From contig OX393569.1 in assembly GCA_947652115.1 (NCBI GenBank), positions 22,164,896 to 22,228,895 of the forward strand: 64,000 bases of DNA, given 5' to 3'. Origin of the DNA: Blastomussa wellsi. Taxonomy: Eukaryota; Cnidaria; Anthozoa; Scleractinia; Plerogyridae. Below the pieces are notes generated by a model, which worked only from the letters and a program-made list of their open reading frames with translations, was not told the origin of the DNA and searched no databases. Position numbers and translations under genes: made by a program. Positions 13,261 through 24,234 of this stretch are shown piece after piece; position 1 is the stretch's first letter; the number at the start of each line of letters is the position of its first letter.

Positions 13261-14060
13261 ATGATCATGGTTATGCAAGGACTTTGCTATGCAAGATTCT
13301 TGTTATGCAAGATCTTGGTTATGCAAAATCTTGGTTAGGCAAGATCTTGGTTAGGGAAGACCTTGGTTAGGGAAGATCATCGTTATGCAAGAACTTTGCT
13401 ATGCAAGATCTTGGTTAGGCAAGATCTTGGTTATGCAAGATGTTGGTTAGGGAAGATGTTGGTTAGGGAAGATCTTGGTTTTGCAAGATCTTGGTGATGC
13501 AAGATCTTGGTTATGCGAGATCTCGGTTCGGGAATCTCTTGGTTATGCAAGATCTTGCTTAGGAAAGATCTTGGTTATGCAAAATCTTTGTTAGGGAAGA
13601 TCTTGGTTCGGGAATATCTTGGTTAGGAAAGATCTCGCTTATGCAAGATCTTGGTTAGGGACGATCATGGTTATGGAAGGACTTTGCTATGCAAGATTCT
13701 TGTTATGCAAGATCTTGGTTATGCAAAATCTTGGTTAGGCAAGATCTTGGTTAGGGAAGACTTTGGTTAGGGAAGATCATCGTTATGCAAGAACTTTGTT
13801 ATGCAAGATCTTGGTTAGGCAAGATCTTGGTTATGCAAGATGTTGGTTAGGGAAGATGTTGGTTAGGGAAGATCTTGGTTATGCAAGATCTTGGTTATGC
13901 AAGATCTTTGTGATGCAAGATCTTTGTTATGCGAGATCTCGGTTCGGGAATCTCTTTGTTATGCAAGATCTTGCTTAGGAAAGATCTTGGTTATGCAAAA
14001 TCTTTGTTAGGGAAGATCTTGGTTCGGGAATATCTTGGTTAGGAAAGATCTCGCTTATGC
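13261..14060 (+). repeat. 400-bp (25-unit) tandem duplication
   Basis: The series GATCATGG, GGACTTTGCTATGC, GATTCTTGTTATGC begins at about 13,262 and again at 13,662. Both copies run through GATCATCG, the GATGTT pair, GATCTCGGTTCGGGAATCTC and GAATATCTTGG. The same block occurs once each at about 2417, 6736, 23,114, 26,098 and 28,754, so the doubling is local to this site. Confidence 0.8.
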
Positions 14061-14889
14061 AAGATCTTGGTTAGGGAAGATCTTGGTTAGGCAAGATCTT
14101 GGTTAAGCAAGATCTTGGTTATGCAAGATCTTGGTTATGCAAGATCTTGGTTATGGAAGATCTTGGTTTTGCAAGATCTTGGTTATGCAAGATCTTGGTT
14201 ACGGAAGATCTTGCTTAGGGAAGATCTTGGATATGAAAAATCGTGGTTAGGCAAGATCTTCGTTAGGGAAGATCTTGATTAGGGAAAATCTTGGTTATGC
14301 AAGATCTTGGTTATGCAAGATCTTGGTTATGCAAGATCTTGGTTATGCGAGATCTTGGTTAAGTAAGATCTTGGTTAGGGAAGATCTTGGTTATGCAAGA
14401 TCTTGGTTAGGCAAGATCTTGGTTATGCAAGATCTTGGTTAGGCAAGATCTTGGTTATCAAGATCTTGGTTAGGCAAGATCTTGGTTATGCAAGATCTTG
14501 GTTATGCAAGATCTTGGTTAGGGAAGATCTTGGTTATGCAAGATCTTTGTTATGCAAAATCTTGGTGATGCAAGATCTTTGATATGCAAGATCTTGGTTA
14601 TGCAAGATCTTGGTTATGCAAGATCATGCTCATGCAAAATCTTGGTTATGCAAGATCTTGGTTAGTGATGATCTTGGTTATGCGAGATCTTTGTTATGCA
14701 AGATCTTGGTTAGGCAAGATCTTGGTTACGCAAGATCTTTGTTATGCAAGATCTTGGTTAGGCAAGATCTTGGTTATGCAAGATCTTGGTTAGGCAAGAT
14801 CTTAGTTATGCAAGATCTTGGTTAGGCAAGATCTTGGTTAAGCAAGATCTTGGTTATGCAAGGTCTTGGTTATGCAAGATCTTGGTTAT
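14061..14889 (+). repeat. Linker of ordinary left-domain units
   Basis: The stretch is satellite throughout, with the TTAAGC, TATGG and TTTGC tails followed by GGATATGAAAAATCGTGG. It includes one 15-bp unit at 14445 and one CATGCTCATGC module near 14,620. I see no private structure beyond reuse of modules found elsewhere in the domain. Confidence 0.7.
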
Positions 14890-16822
14890 GCAAGATCTTG
14901 GTTATGGAAGATCTTGGTTTTGCAAGATCTTGGTTATGCAAGATCTTGGTTATGGAAGATCTTGCTTAGGGAAGATCTTGGATATGCAAAATCGTGGTTA
15001 GGCAAGATCTTCGTTAGGGAAGATCTTGATTAGGGAGAATCTTGGTTATGCAAGATCTTGGTTATGCAAGATCTTGGTTATGCGAGATCTTGGTTAAGTA
15101 AGATCTTGGTTAGGGAAGATCTTGGTTATGCAACATCTTGGTTAGGCAAGATCTTGGTTATGCAAGATCTTGGTTAGGCAAGATCTTGGTTATCAAGATC
15201 TTGGTTAGGCAAGATCTTGGTTATGCAAGATCTTGGTTCGGGAAGATCTTGGTTAGGGAAGATCTTGGTTAGGGAAGATCTTGGTTATGCAAGATCTTGG
15301 TTATGCAAGATCATGCTCATGCAAAATCTTGGTTATGCAAGATCTTGGTTAGTGATGATCTTTGTTATACGAGATCTTGGGTATGCAAGATCATGGTTAA
15401 GGAAGATCTTGGTTATGCAAGATCTTGGTTAGGCAAGACCTTGGTTACGCAAGATCTTGGTTATGCAAGATCTTGGTTAGGCAAGATCTTGGTTATGCAA
15501 GATCTTGGTCAGGGAAGATCTTGGTTATCCAAAATCTTGGTTATGCAAGATCTTGGTTATGCAAGATCTTGCTTAGGGAAGATCTCTGTTATGCAGAATC
15601 GTGGTTAGGCAAGATCTTCGTTAGGGAAGATCTCGATTAGGGAAGATTTTGGTTATGCAAGATCTTGGTTATGCAAGAACTTGGTTATCAAAGATCTTGG
15701 TTATGCGAGATCTTGGTTATGTAAGATCTTGGTTAAAGAAGATCTTGGTTATGCAAGATCTTGGTTAGGCAAGATCTTGGTTATCCATGATCTTGGTTAT
15801 GCAACATCTTGGTTAGGCAAGACCTTGGTTATCAAGATCTTGGTTAGGCAAGATCTTGGTTATGCAAAATCTTGGTGATGCAAGATCTCTGTTATCCAAG
15901 ATCTTGGTTATGCAAGATCTTGGTTAGGCATGATCTTGGTTATGCAAGATCTCGGTTATGCAAGATCTTTGTTAGGGAAGATCTTGGTTATGCAAGCTCT
16001 TGCTTAGCGAAGATCGTGGTTATGCAAAATCGTAGTTAGGCAAGATCTTCGTTAGGGAATATCTTGATTAGGGAAGATCTTGGTTATGCAAGATCTTGGT
16101 TATGGAAGATCTTGGTTATCAAAGATCTTGGTTATGCGAGATCTGGGTTATGTAAGATCTTGGTTAGGGAAGATCTTGGTTATGCAAGATCTTGGTTAGG
16201 CAAGATCTTGCTTAGGCAAGATCTTGGTTATGCAAGATCTTGGTTATGCAAGATCTTGGTTATCAAAGATCTTGGCTATGCGAGATCTGGGTTATGTAAG
16301 ATCTTGTTTAGGGAAGATCTTGGTTAGGGAAGATCTTGGTTAGGCAAGATCTTGGTTATGCAAGATCTTGGTTATGCAAGATCTTGGTTATGCAAGATCT
16401 TGGTTATCAAAGATCTTGGCTATGCGAGATCTTGGTTATGCAAGATCTTGGTTATGGAAGATCTTGGTTTTGCAAGATCTTGGTTATGCAAGATCTTGGT
16501 TATGGAAGATCTTGCTTAGGGAAGATCTTGGATATGAAAAATCGTGGTTAGGCAAGATCTTCGTTAGGGAAGATCTTGATTAGGGAAAATCTTGGTTATG
16601 CAAGATCTTCGTTATGCAAGATCTTGGTTATGCGAGATCTTGGTTAAGTAAGATCTTGGTTAGGGAAGATCTTGGTTATGCAAGATCTTGGTTAGGCAAG
16701 ATCTTGGTTATGCAAGATCTTGGTTAGGCAAGATCTTGGTTATCAAGATCTTGGTTAGGCAAGATCTTGGTTATGGAAGATCTTGGTTTTGCAAGATCTT
16801 GGTTATGCAAGATCTTGGTTAT
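14890..16822 (+). repeat. 1.95 kb higher-order repeat, copy 1
   Basis: It repeats from about 16,823 with an offset of 1933 bp, becoming 1949 bp from about 15,600 on. Landmarks are the TATGG/TTTGC series (14,902 and 16,835), the CATGCTCATGC and AGTGATGATC series with GGGTATGC (about 15,310 and 17,243) and the GGTTATCCATGATC unit (about 15,780 and 17,729). It contains three copies of the 15-bp TATC unit (15180, 15819, 16730). Confidence 0.85.
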
Positions 16823-18290
16823 GCAAGATCTTGGTTATGGAAGATCTTGGTTTTGCAAGATCTTGGTTATGCAAGATCTTGGTTATGGAAGATCTTGCTT
16901 AGGGAAGATCTTGGATATGCAAAATCGTGGTTAGGCAAGATCTTCGTTAGGGAAGATCTTGATTAGGGAAAATCTTGGTTATGCAAGATCTTGGTTATGC
17001 AAGATCTTGGTTATGCGAGATCTTGGTTAAGTAAGATCTTGGTTAGGGAAGATCTTGGTTATGCAACATCTTGGTTAGGCAAGATCTTGGTTATGCAAGA
17101 TCTTGGTTAGGCAAGATCTTGGTTATAAAGATCTTGGTTAGGCAAGATCTTGGTTATGCAAGATCTTGGTTCGGGAAGATCTTGGTTAGGGAAGATCTTG
17201 GTTAGGGAAGATCTTGGTTATGCAAGATCTTGGTTATGCAAGATCATGCTCATGCAAAATCTTGGTTATGCAAGATCTTGGTTAGTGATGATCTTGGTTA
17301 TACGAGATCTTGGGTATGCAAGATCATGGTTAAGAAAGATCTTGGTTATGCAAGATCTTGGTTAGGCAAGACCTTGGTTACGCAAGATCTTGGTTATGCA
17401 AGATCTTGGTTAGGCAAGATCTTGGTTATGCAAGATCTTGGTCAGGGAAGATCTTGGTTATCCAAAATCTTGGTTATGCAAGATCTTGGTTATGCAAGAT
17501 CTTGGTTATGCAAGATCTTGCTTAGGGAAGATCTCTGTTATGCAAAATCGTGGTTAGGCAAGATCTTCGTTAGGGAAGATCTCGATTAGGGAAGATCTTG
17601 GTTATGCAAGATCTTGGTTATGCAAGATCTTGGTTATCAAAGATCTTGGTTATGCGAGATCTTGGTTATGTAAGATCTTGGTTAGGGAAGATCTTGGTTA
17701 TGCAAGATCTTGGTTAGGCAAGATCTTGGTTATCCATGATCTTGGTTATGCAAGATCTTGGTTAGGCAAGATCTTGGTTATCAAGATCTTGGTTAGGGAA
17801 GATCTTGGTTATGCAAAATCTTGGTGATGCAAGATCTCTGTTATCCAAGATCTTGGTTATGCAAGATCTTGGTTAGGCATGATCTTGGTTATGCAAGATC
17901 TCGGTTATGCAAGATCTTTGTTAGGGAAGATCTTGGTTATGCAAGCTCTTGCTTAGCGAAGATCGTGGTTATGCAAAATCGTAGTTAGGCAAGATCTTCG
18001 TTAGGGAATATCTTGATTAGGGAAGATCTTGGTTATGCAAGATCTTGGTTATGGAAGATCTTGGTTATTAAAGATCTTGGTTATGCGAGATCTGGGTTAT
18101 GTAAGATCTTGGTTAGGGAAGATCTTGGTTATGCAAGATCTTGGTTAGGCAAGATCTTGCTTAGGCAAGATCTTGGTTATGCAAGATCTTGGTTATGCAA
18201 GATCTTGGTTATCAAAGATCTTGGCTATGCGAGATCTGGGTTATGTAAGATCTTGTTTAGGGAAGATCTTGGTTAGGGAAGATCTTGGTT
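16823..18290 (+). repeat. 1.95 kb higher-order repeat, copy 2 (3' end lost)
   Basis: This is the tandem partner of the preceding block. It ends near 18,290, where one copy continues with TATGC units (16,345) and the other with TAGGC units. The 15-bp unit at 17113 has tail TATA, a C-to-A change of the TATC form present at 15180 in the other copy. It shows that the short unit was inherited and then mutated. Confidence 0.82.
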
Positions 18291-19201
18291 AGGCAAGATC
18301 TTGGTTAGGCAAGATCTTGGTTATGCAAGATCTCTGTTATGCAAGATCTCTGTCATGCAAGATCTTGGTTATGCAAGATCTTTGTTATGCAAGATCTTGG
18401 TTAGGCAAGATCTTGGTTAGGCAAGCTTTCGGTTCGGGAAGATCTTGGTTAGGGAAGATCTTGGTTAGGGAAGATCTTGGTTATGAACGATCTCGGTTAT
18501 GCAAGATCTTGGTTATGGAAGATCTTGCTTATGCAAGATCCTTGTTAGGCATGATCTTGGTTATGCAAGATCTTGGTTATGCAAGATCTTTGTTAGGGAA
18601 GATCTTGGTTATGCAAGATCTTGGTTAGGCAAGATCTTGGTTAGGGAACATCTTGGCTAGGCTTGATCTTGGCTCGTAAAGATCTTGGTTATGCAAGATC
18701 TTGGTTAGGGTAGATCTTGGTTATGCAAGATCTTGGTTATGCAAGATCTTGGTTAGGCAAGATCTTGGTTATGCAAGATCTTGGTTATGCAAGATCTTGG
18801 TTATGCAAGATCTTGGTTAGGCAAGATCTTGGTTATGCAAGATGTTGGTTAGAGAAGATGTTGGTTAGGGAAGATGTTGGTTAGGGAAGATCTTGGTTAT
18901 GCAAGATCTTGGTTATGCAAGATCTTGGTTATGCAAGATGTTGGTTAGGAAAGATGTTGGTTAGGGAAGATGTTGGTTAGGGAAGATCTTGGTTATGCAA
19001 GATCTTGGTTATGCAAGATCTTGGTTATGCAAGATCTTGGTTATGGAAGATCTTGGTTATGCAAGATCTTGGTTCGGGAAGATCTTGGTTAGGGAAGATC
19101 TTGGTTATGCAAGATCTTGGTTATGCAAGATCTTGCTTAGGCAAGATCTTGGTTATTCAAGATGTTGGTTAGCGAAGATGTTGGTTAGATAAGATGTTGG
19201 T
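18291..19201 (+). repeat. Linker and head of the short-period amplification
   Basis: The first part (to about 18,700) matches the GATCTCTGTC series also seen at about 1470, 12,240 and 21,230. From about 18,839 a run of GATGTT units and following TATGC units is repeated 544 bp downstream. No unique sequence is present. Confidence 0.7.
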
Positions 19202-20440
19202 TAGGAAAGATCTTTGTTATGCAAGATCTTGGTTAGTGATGATCTTGGTTATGCCAGATCTTGGTTATGCAAGATCGTGGTTAGGGAAGATCTTGGTTAT
19301 GCAAGATCTTGGTTAGGCAAGATCTTAGTTAGGCAAGATCTTGGTTATGGAAGATCTTGGTTATGCAAGATCTTGGTTATGCAAGATGTTGGTTAGAGAA
19401 GATGTTGGTTAGGGAAGATGTTGGTTAGGGAAGATCTTGGTTATGCAAGATCTTGGTTATGCAAGATCTTGGTTATGCAAGATGTTGGTTAGGAAAGATG
19501 TTGGTTAGGGAAGATGTTGGTTAGGGAAGATCTTGGTTATGCAAGATCTTGGTTATGCAAGATCTTGGTTATGCAAGATCTTGGTTATGGAAGATCTTGG
19601 TTATGCAAGATCTTGGTTCGGGAAGATCTTGGTTAGGGAAGATCTTGGTTATGCAAGATCTTGGTTATGCAAGATCTTGCTTAGGCAAGATCTTGGTTAT
19701 TCAAGATGTTGGTTAGCGAAGATGTTGGTTAGATAAGATGTTGGTTAGGAAAGATCTTTGTTATGCAAGATCTTGGTTAGTGATGATCTTGGTTATGCCA
19801 GATCTTGGTTATGCAAGATCGTGGTTAGGGAAGATCTTGGTTATGCAAGATCTTGGTTATGCAAGATCTTGGTTATGGAAGATCTTGGTTATGCAAGATC
19901 TTGGTTCGGGAAGATCTTGGTTAGGGAAGATCTTGGTTATGCAAGATCTTGGTTATGCAAGATCTTGCTTAGGCAAGATCTTGGTTATTCAAGATGTTGG
20001 TTAGCGAAGATGTTGGTTAGAAAAGATGTTGGTTAGGAAAGATCTTTGTTATACAAGATCTTGGTTAGTGATGATCTTGGTTATGCCAGATCTTGGTTAT
20101 GCAAGATCGTGGTTAGGGAAGATCTTGGTTATGCAAGATCTTGGTTATGGAAGATCTTGGTTATGCAAGATCTTGGTTCGGGAAGATCTTGGTTAGGGAA
20201 GATCTTGGTTATGCAAGATCTTGGTTATGCAAGATCTTGCTTAGGCAAGATCTTGGTTATTCAAGATGTTGGTTAGCGAAGATGTTGGTTAGATAAGATG
20301 TTGGTTAGGAAAGATCTTTGTTATGCAAAATCTTGGTTAGTGATGATCTTGGTTATGCCAGATCTTGGTTATGCAAGATCTTGGTTAGGCAAGATCTTGG
20401 TTATGCAAGATCTTGGTTAGGGAAGATCTTGGTTATGCAA
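19202..20440 (+). repeat. Local amplification with 544, 288 and 272-bp periods
   Basis: The marker GGAAAGATCTTTG followed by AGTGATGATC and GCCAGATC occurs at about 19,202, 19,746, 20,034 and 20,306: spacings of 544, 288 and 272 bp, that is 34, 18 and 17 units. Copies are nearly identical between markers, and the spacings differ by whole units. This is the shortest-period and probably one of the youngest HORs in the left domain. Confidence 0.85.
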
Positions 20441-21590
20441 AATCTTGGTTATGCAAGATCTTGGTTATGCAAGATGTTGGTTAGGGAAGATGTTGGTTAG
20501 GGAAGATGTTGGTTAGGGAAGATGTTGGTTAGGGAAGATGTTGGTTAGGGAAGATCTTGGTTATGCAAGATCTTGGTTATGCAAGATCTTTGTTATCCAA
20601 GATCTTGGTGATGCAAGATCTTGGTTATGCAAGATCTTGGTTCGGGAATCTCTTGGTTATGCAAGATCTTGGTTATGCAAGATCTTGCTTAGGGAAGATC
20701 TTGGTTATGCAAAATCTTGGTTAGGCAAGATCTTCGTTAGGGAAGATCTTGGTTAGGAAAGATGTCGGTTATGCAAGATCTTGGTTAGGGAAGTTCTTGG
20801 TTATCAAAGAACTTTGTTTTGCAAGATCTTGGTTATGCAAGATCTTGGTTAGGGAAGATCTTGGTTATGCAAAATCTTGGTTAGGCAAGATCTTGGTTAT
20901 GCAAGATCTTGGTTATGCAAGATCCTTGTTAGCCAAGATCTTGGTTAGGCAAGATCTTGGTGATGCAAGATCTTGGTTATGCAAGGTCTTGGTTAGGCAA
21001 GATCTTGGTTATGCAAGATCTTGGTTAGGCAAGATCTTGGTTAGGCAAGATCTTGGTTAGGCAAGATCTTGGTTATGCAAGATCTTGGTTATCAAAGATC
21101 TTGGCTATTCGAGATCTGGGTTATGTAAGATCTTGTTTAGGGAAGATCTTGGTTATGCAAGATCTTGGTTAGGCAAGATCTTGGTTAGGCAAGATCTTGG
21201 TTATGCAAGATCTTGGTTATGCAAGATCTCTGTCATGCAAGATCTTGGTTATGCAAGATCTTTGTTATGCAAGATCTTGGTTAGGCAAGATCTTGGTTAG
21301 GCAAGATTTTGGTTCGGGAAGATCTTGGTTAGGGAAGATCTTGGTTAGGGAAGATCTTGGTTATGCAAATTCTTGGTTATGCAAGATCTTGGTTATGCAA
21401 GATCTTCGTTAGGCATGATCTTGGTTATGCAAGATCTTGGTTATGCAAGATCTTTGTTAGGGAAGATCTTAGGTATGCAAGATCTTGGTTAGGCAAGATC
21501 TTGGTTAGGGAAGATCTTGGCTAGGCAAGATCTTGGTTCGTAAAGATCTTGGTTATGCAAGATCTTGGTTAGGGTAGATCTTGGTTATGC
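20441..21590 (+). repeat. HOR block X, third copy (partial)
   Basis: From about 20,538 the order of variants matches 724 onward: CTTTGTTATCC, GTGATGC, TTCGGGAATCTC, GATGTCGG, CTTTGTTTTGC and the GCGAGATCTGGG or TTCGAGATCTGGG unit near 21,110. It leads directly into the TTAGTTAAG module at 21591, as 724-1840 leads into the module at 1841. The interval is shorter by 64 bp, four units. Confidence 0.8.
20471..20550 (+). repeat. Run of five GATGTT units
   Basis: Five consecutive units have AAGATGTTGGTTAGGG in place of the GATCTT core, so five BglII and GATC sites in a row are missing. Runs of two to four such units occur throughout the array. This is the longest run I noticed. Confidence 0.9.
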
Positions 21591-24234
21591 AAGAACTTGG
21601 TTAGTTAAGATCTTGGTTATGCGAAATCTTGGTTATGCAAAATCTTGGTTAGGCAAGATCTTGGTTAGGGAAGATCTTCGTTAGGGAATCCCATGGTTAT
21701 GCAAGAACTTTGCTATGCAAGATCTTGGTTATGCAAGATCTTGGTTAGGCAAGATCATGGTTATGCAAGATCTTGGTTAGGCAAAATCTTGGTTATGCAA
21801 GATGTTTGTTAGCGAAGATGTTGGTTAAGGAAGATGTTGGTTAGGGAAGATCTTGGTTATGCAAGATCTTGGTTATGCAAGAATAGATCTTGGTTATGCA
21901 AGATCTTGGTTATGCAAGATCTTCGTTATGCAAGATCTTGGTTATGCAAGATCTTGGTTATGCAAGATCTTGGTTCGGGAAGATCTTGGTTAGGGAAGAT
22001 CTTGGTTATGCAAGATCTTGGTTATGCAAGATCTTGCTTAGGCAAGATCTTGGTTATGCAAAATCTTGGTTAGGCAAGATCTTCGTTAGGGAAGATCTTG
22101 GTTACGGAAGATCATGGTTATGCAAGAACTTTGCTATGCAAGATCTTGGTTATGCAAGATCTTGGTTATGCAAGATCTTGGTTAGGCAAGATCTTGGTTA
22201 TTCAAGATGTTGGTTAGGGAAGATGTTGGTTAGATAAGATGTTGGTTAGGGAAGATCTTCGTTATGCAAGATCTTGGTTATGCAAGATATTGGTTATGCA
22301 AGATATTGGTCATGCAAGATCTTGGTTATTCAAAATCTTGGTTAGGCAAGATCTTCGTTAAAGAAGATTTTTGTTAGGGAAGATCTTGGTCATGCAAGAT
22401 CTTGGTTATGCAAGATCTTGGTTAGGCTAGATCTTGGTTAGGGAAAATCTTGGTTAGGGAAGATCTTGGTTCGTAAAGATCTTGGTTATGCAAGATCTTG
22501 GTTATGCAAGATCTTGGTTAGGGAAGAGCTTGGTTATGCAAGAACTTGGTTAGTTAAGATCTTGGTTATGCGAAATCTTGGTTATGCAAAATCTTGGTTA
22601 GGCAAGATCTTGGTTAGGGAAGATCTTCGTTAGGGAATGTCATGGTTATGCAAGATTTTTGCTATGCAAGATCTTGGTTATGCAAGATCTTGGTTATGCA
22701 AGATCTTGGTTAGGCAAGATCTTGGTTATGCAAGATTGTGGTTACGGAAGATGTTGGTTAAGGAAGATGTTGGTTAGGGAAGATCTTGGTTATGCAAAAT
22801 CTTGGTTATGCAAGATCTTCGTTATGCAAGATCTTGGTTATGCAAGATCTTGGTTATGCAAGATGTTGGTTAGGGAAAATGTTGGTTAGGGAAGATGTTG
22901 GTTAGGGAAGATCTTGGTTATGCAAGATCTTGGTTATGCAAGATCTTCGTTATGCAAGATCTTGGTTATGCAAGATCTTGGTTCGGGAAGATCTTGGTTA
23001 GGGAAGATCTTGGTTATGGAAGATCTTGGTTACGCAAGATCTTGCTTAGGCAAGATCTTGGTTATGCAAAATCTTGGTTAGGCAAGATCTTCGTTAGGGA
23101 AGATCTTGGTTAGGGACGATCATGGTTATGCAAGGACTTTGCTATGCAAGATTCTTGTTATGCAAGATCTTGGTTATGCAAAATCTTGGTTAGGCAAGAT
23201 CTTGGTTAGGGAAGACCTTGGTTAGGGAAGATCATCGTTATGCAAGAACTTTGCTATGCAAGATCTTGGTTATGCAAGATCTTGGTTAGGCAAGATCTTG
23301 GTTATGCAAGATGTTGGTTAGGGAAGATGTTGGTTAGGGAAGATCTTGGTTATGCAAGATCTTTGTTATGCAAGATCTTGGTGATGCAAGATCTTGGTTA
23401 TGCGAGATCTCGGTTCGGGAATCTCTTGGTTATGCAAGATCTTGCTTAGGAAAGATCTTGGTTATGCAAAATCTTTGTTAGGGAAGATCTTGGTTCGGGA
23501 ATATTTTGGTTAGGAAAGATCTCGCTTATGCAAGATCTTGGTTAGGGAAGATCTTGGTTAGGCAAGATCTTGGTTAAGCAAGATCTTGGTTATGCAAGAT
23601 CTTGGTTATGCAAGATCTTGGTTATTGAAGATCTTGGTTTTGCAAGATCTTGGTTATGCAAGATCTTGGTTATGGAAGATCTTGCTTAGGGAAGATCTTG
23701 GATATGAAAAATCGTGGTTAGGCAAGATCTTCGTTAAGGAAGATCTTGATTAGGGAAAATCTTGGTTATGCAAGATCTTCGTTATGCAAGATCTTGGTTA
23801 TGCGAGATCTTGGTTAAGTAAGATCTTGGTTAGGGAAGATCTTGGTTATGCAAGATCTTGGTTAGGCAAGATCTTGGTTATGCAAGATCTTGGTTAGGCA
23901 AGATCTTGGTTATCAAGATCTTGGTTAGGCAAGATCTTGGTTATGCAAGATCTTGGTTATGCAAGATCTTGGTTCGGGAAGATCTTGGTTAGGGAAGATC
24001 TTGGTTATGCAAAATCTTTGTTATGCAAAATCTTGGTGATGCAAGATCTTGGTTAGGCCTTATCTTGGTTATGCAAGATCTTGGTTATGCAAGATCTTTG
24101 TTAGGGAAGATCTTAGGTATGCAAGATCTTGGTTAGGCAAGATCTTGGTTAGGGAAGATCTTGGCTAGGCAAGATCTTGGTTCGTAAAGATCTTGGTTAT
24201 GCAAGATCTTGGTTAGGGTAGATCTTGGTTATGC
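21591..24234 (+). repeat. Three-kb HOR triplet, copy 1 (2644 bp)
   Basis: Each of the three copies begins with a TTAGTTAAG / GCGAAATC module and has a second one exactly 949 bp later (22540 here). That spacing is 59 units plus the 5-bp excess of the 21-bp unit at 21879. This copy is 352 bp (22 units) shorter than the next one. Confidence 0.85.
21879..21899 (+). repeat. 21-bp unit (AAGAATAGATCTT), lineage founder or copy
   Basis: Five extra bases inside the core shift the register. Identical units lie at 24523-24543 and 27519-27539, at the same place in each copy of the three-kb triplet, so the insertion predates that triplication. Confidence 0.9.

Noticed and set aside
20471..20550. Telomere-type repeats, because TTAGGG occurs in every TAGGG-tailed unit
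   Set aside because: The hexamer is isolated, 16 bp apart and always followed by AAGAT, never in tandem. It does not match the two-half-site context expected of telomere-binding proteins. The resemblance is probably chance.
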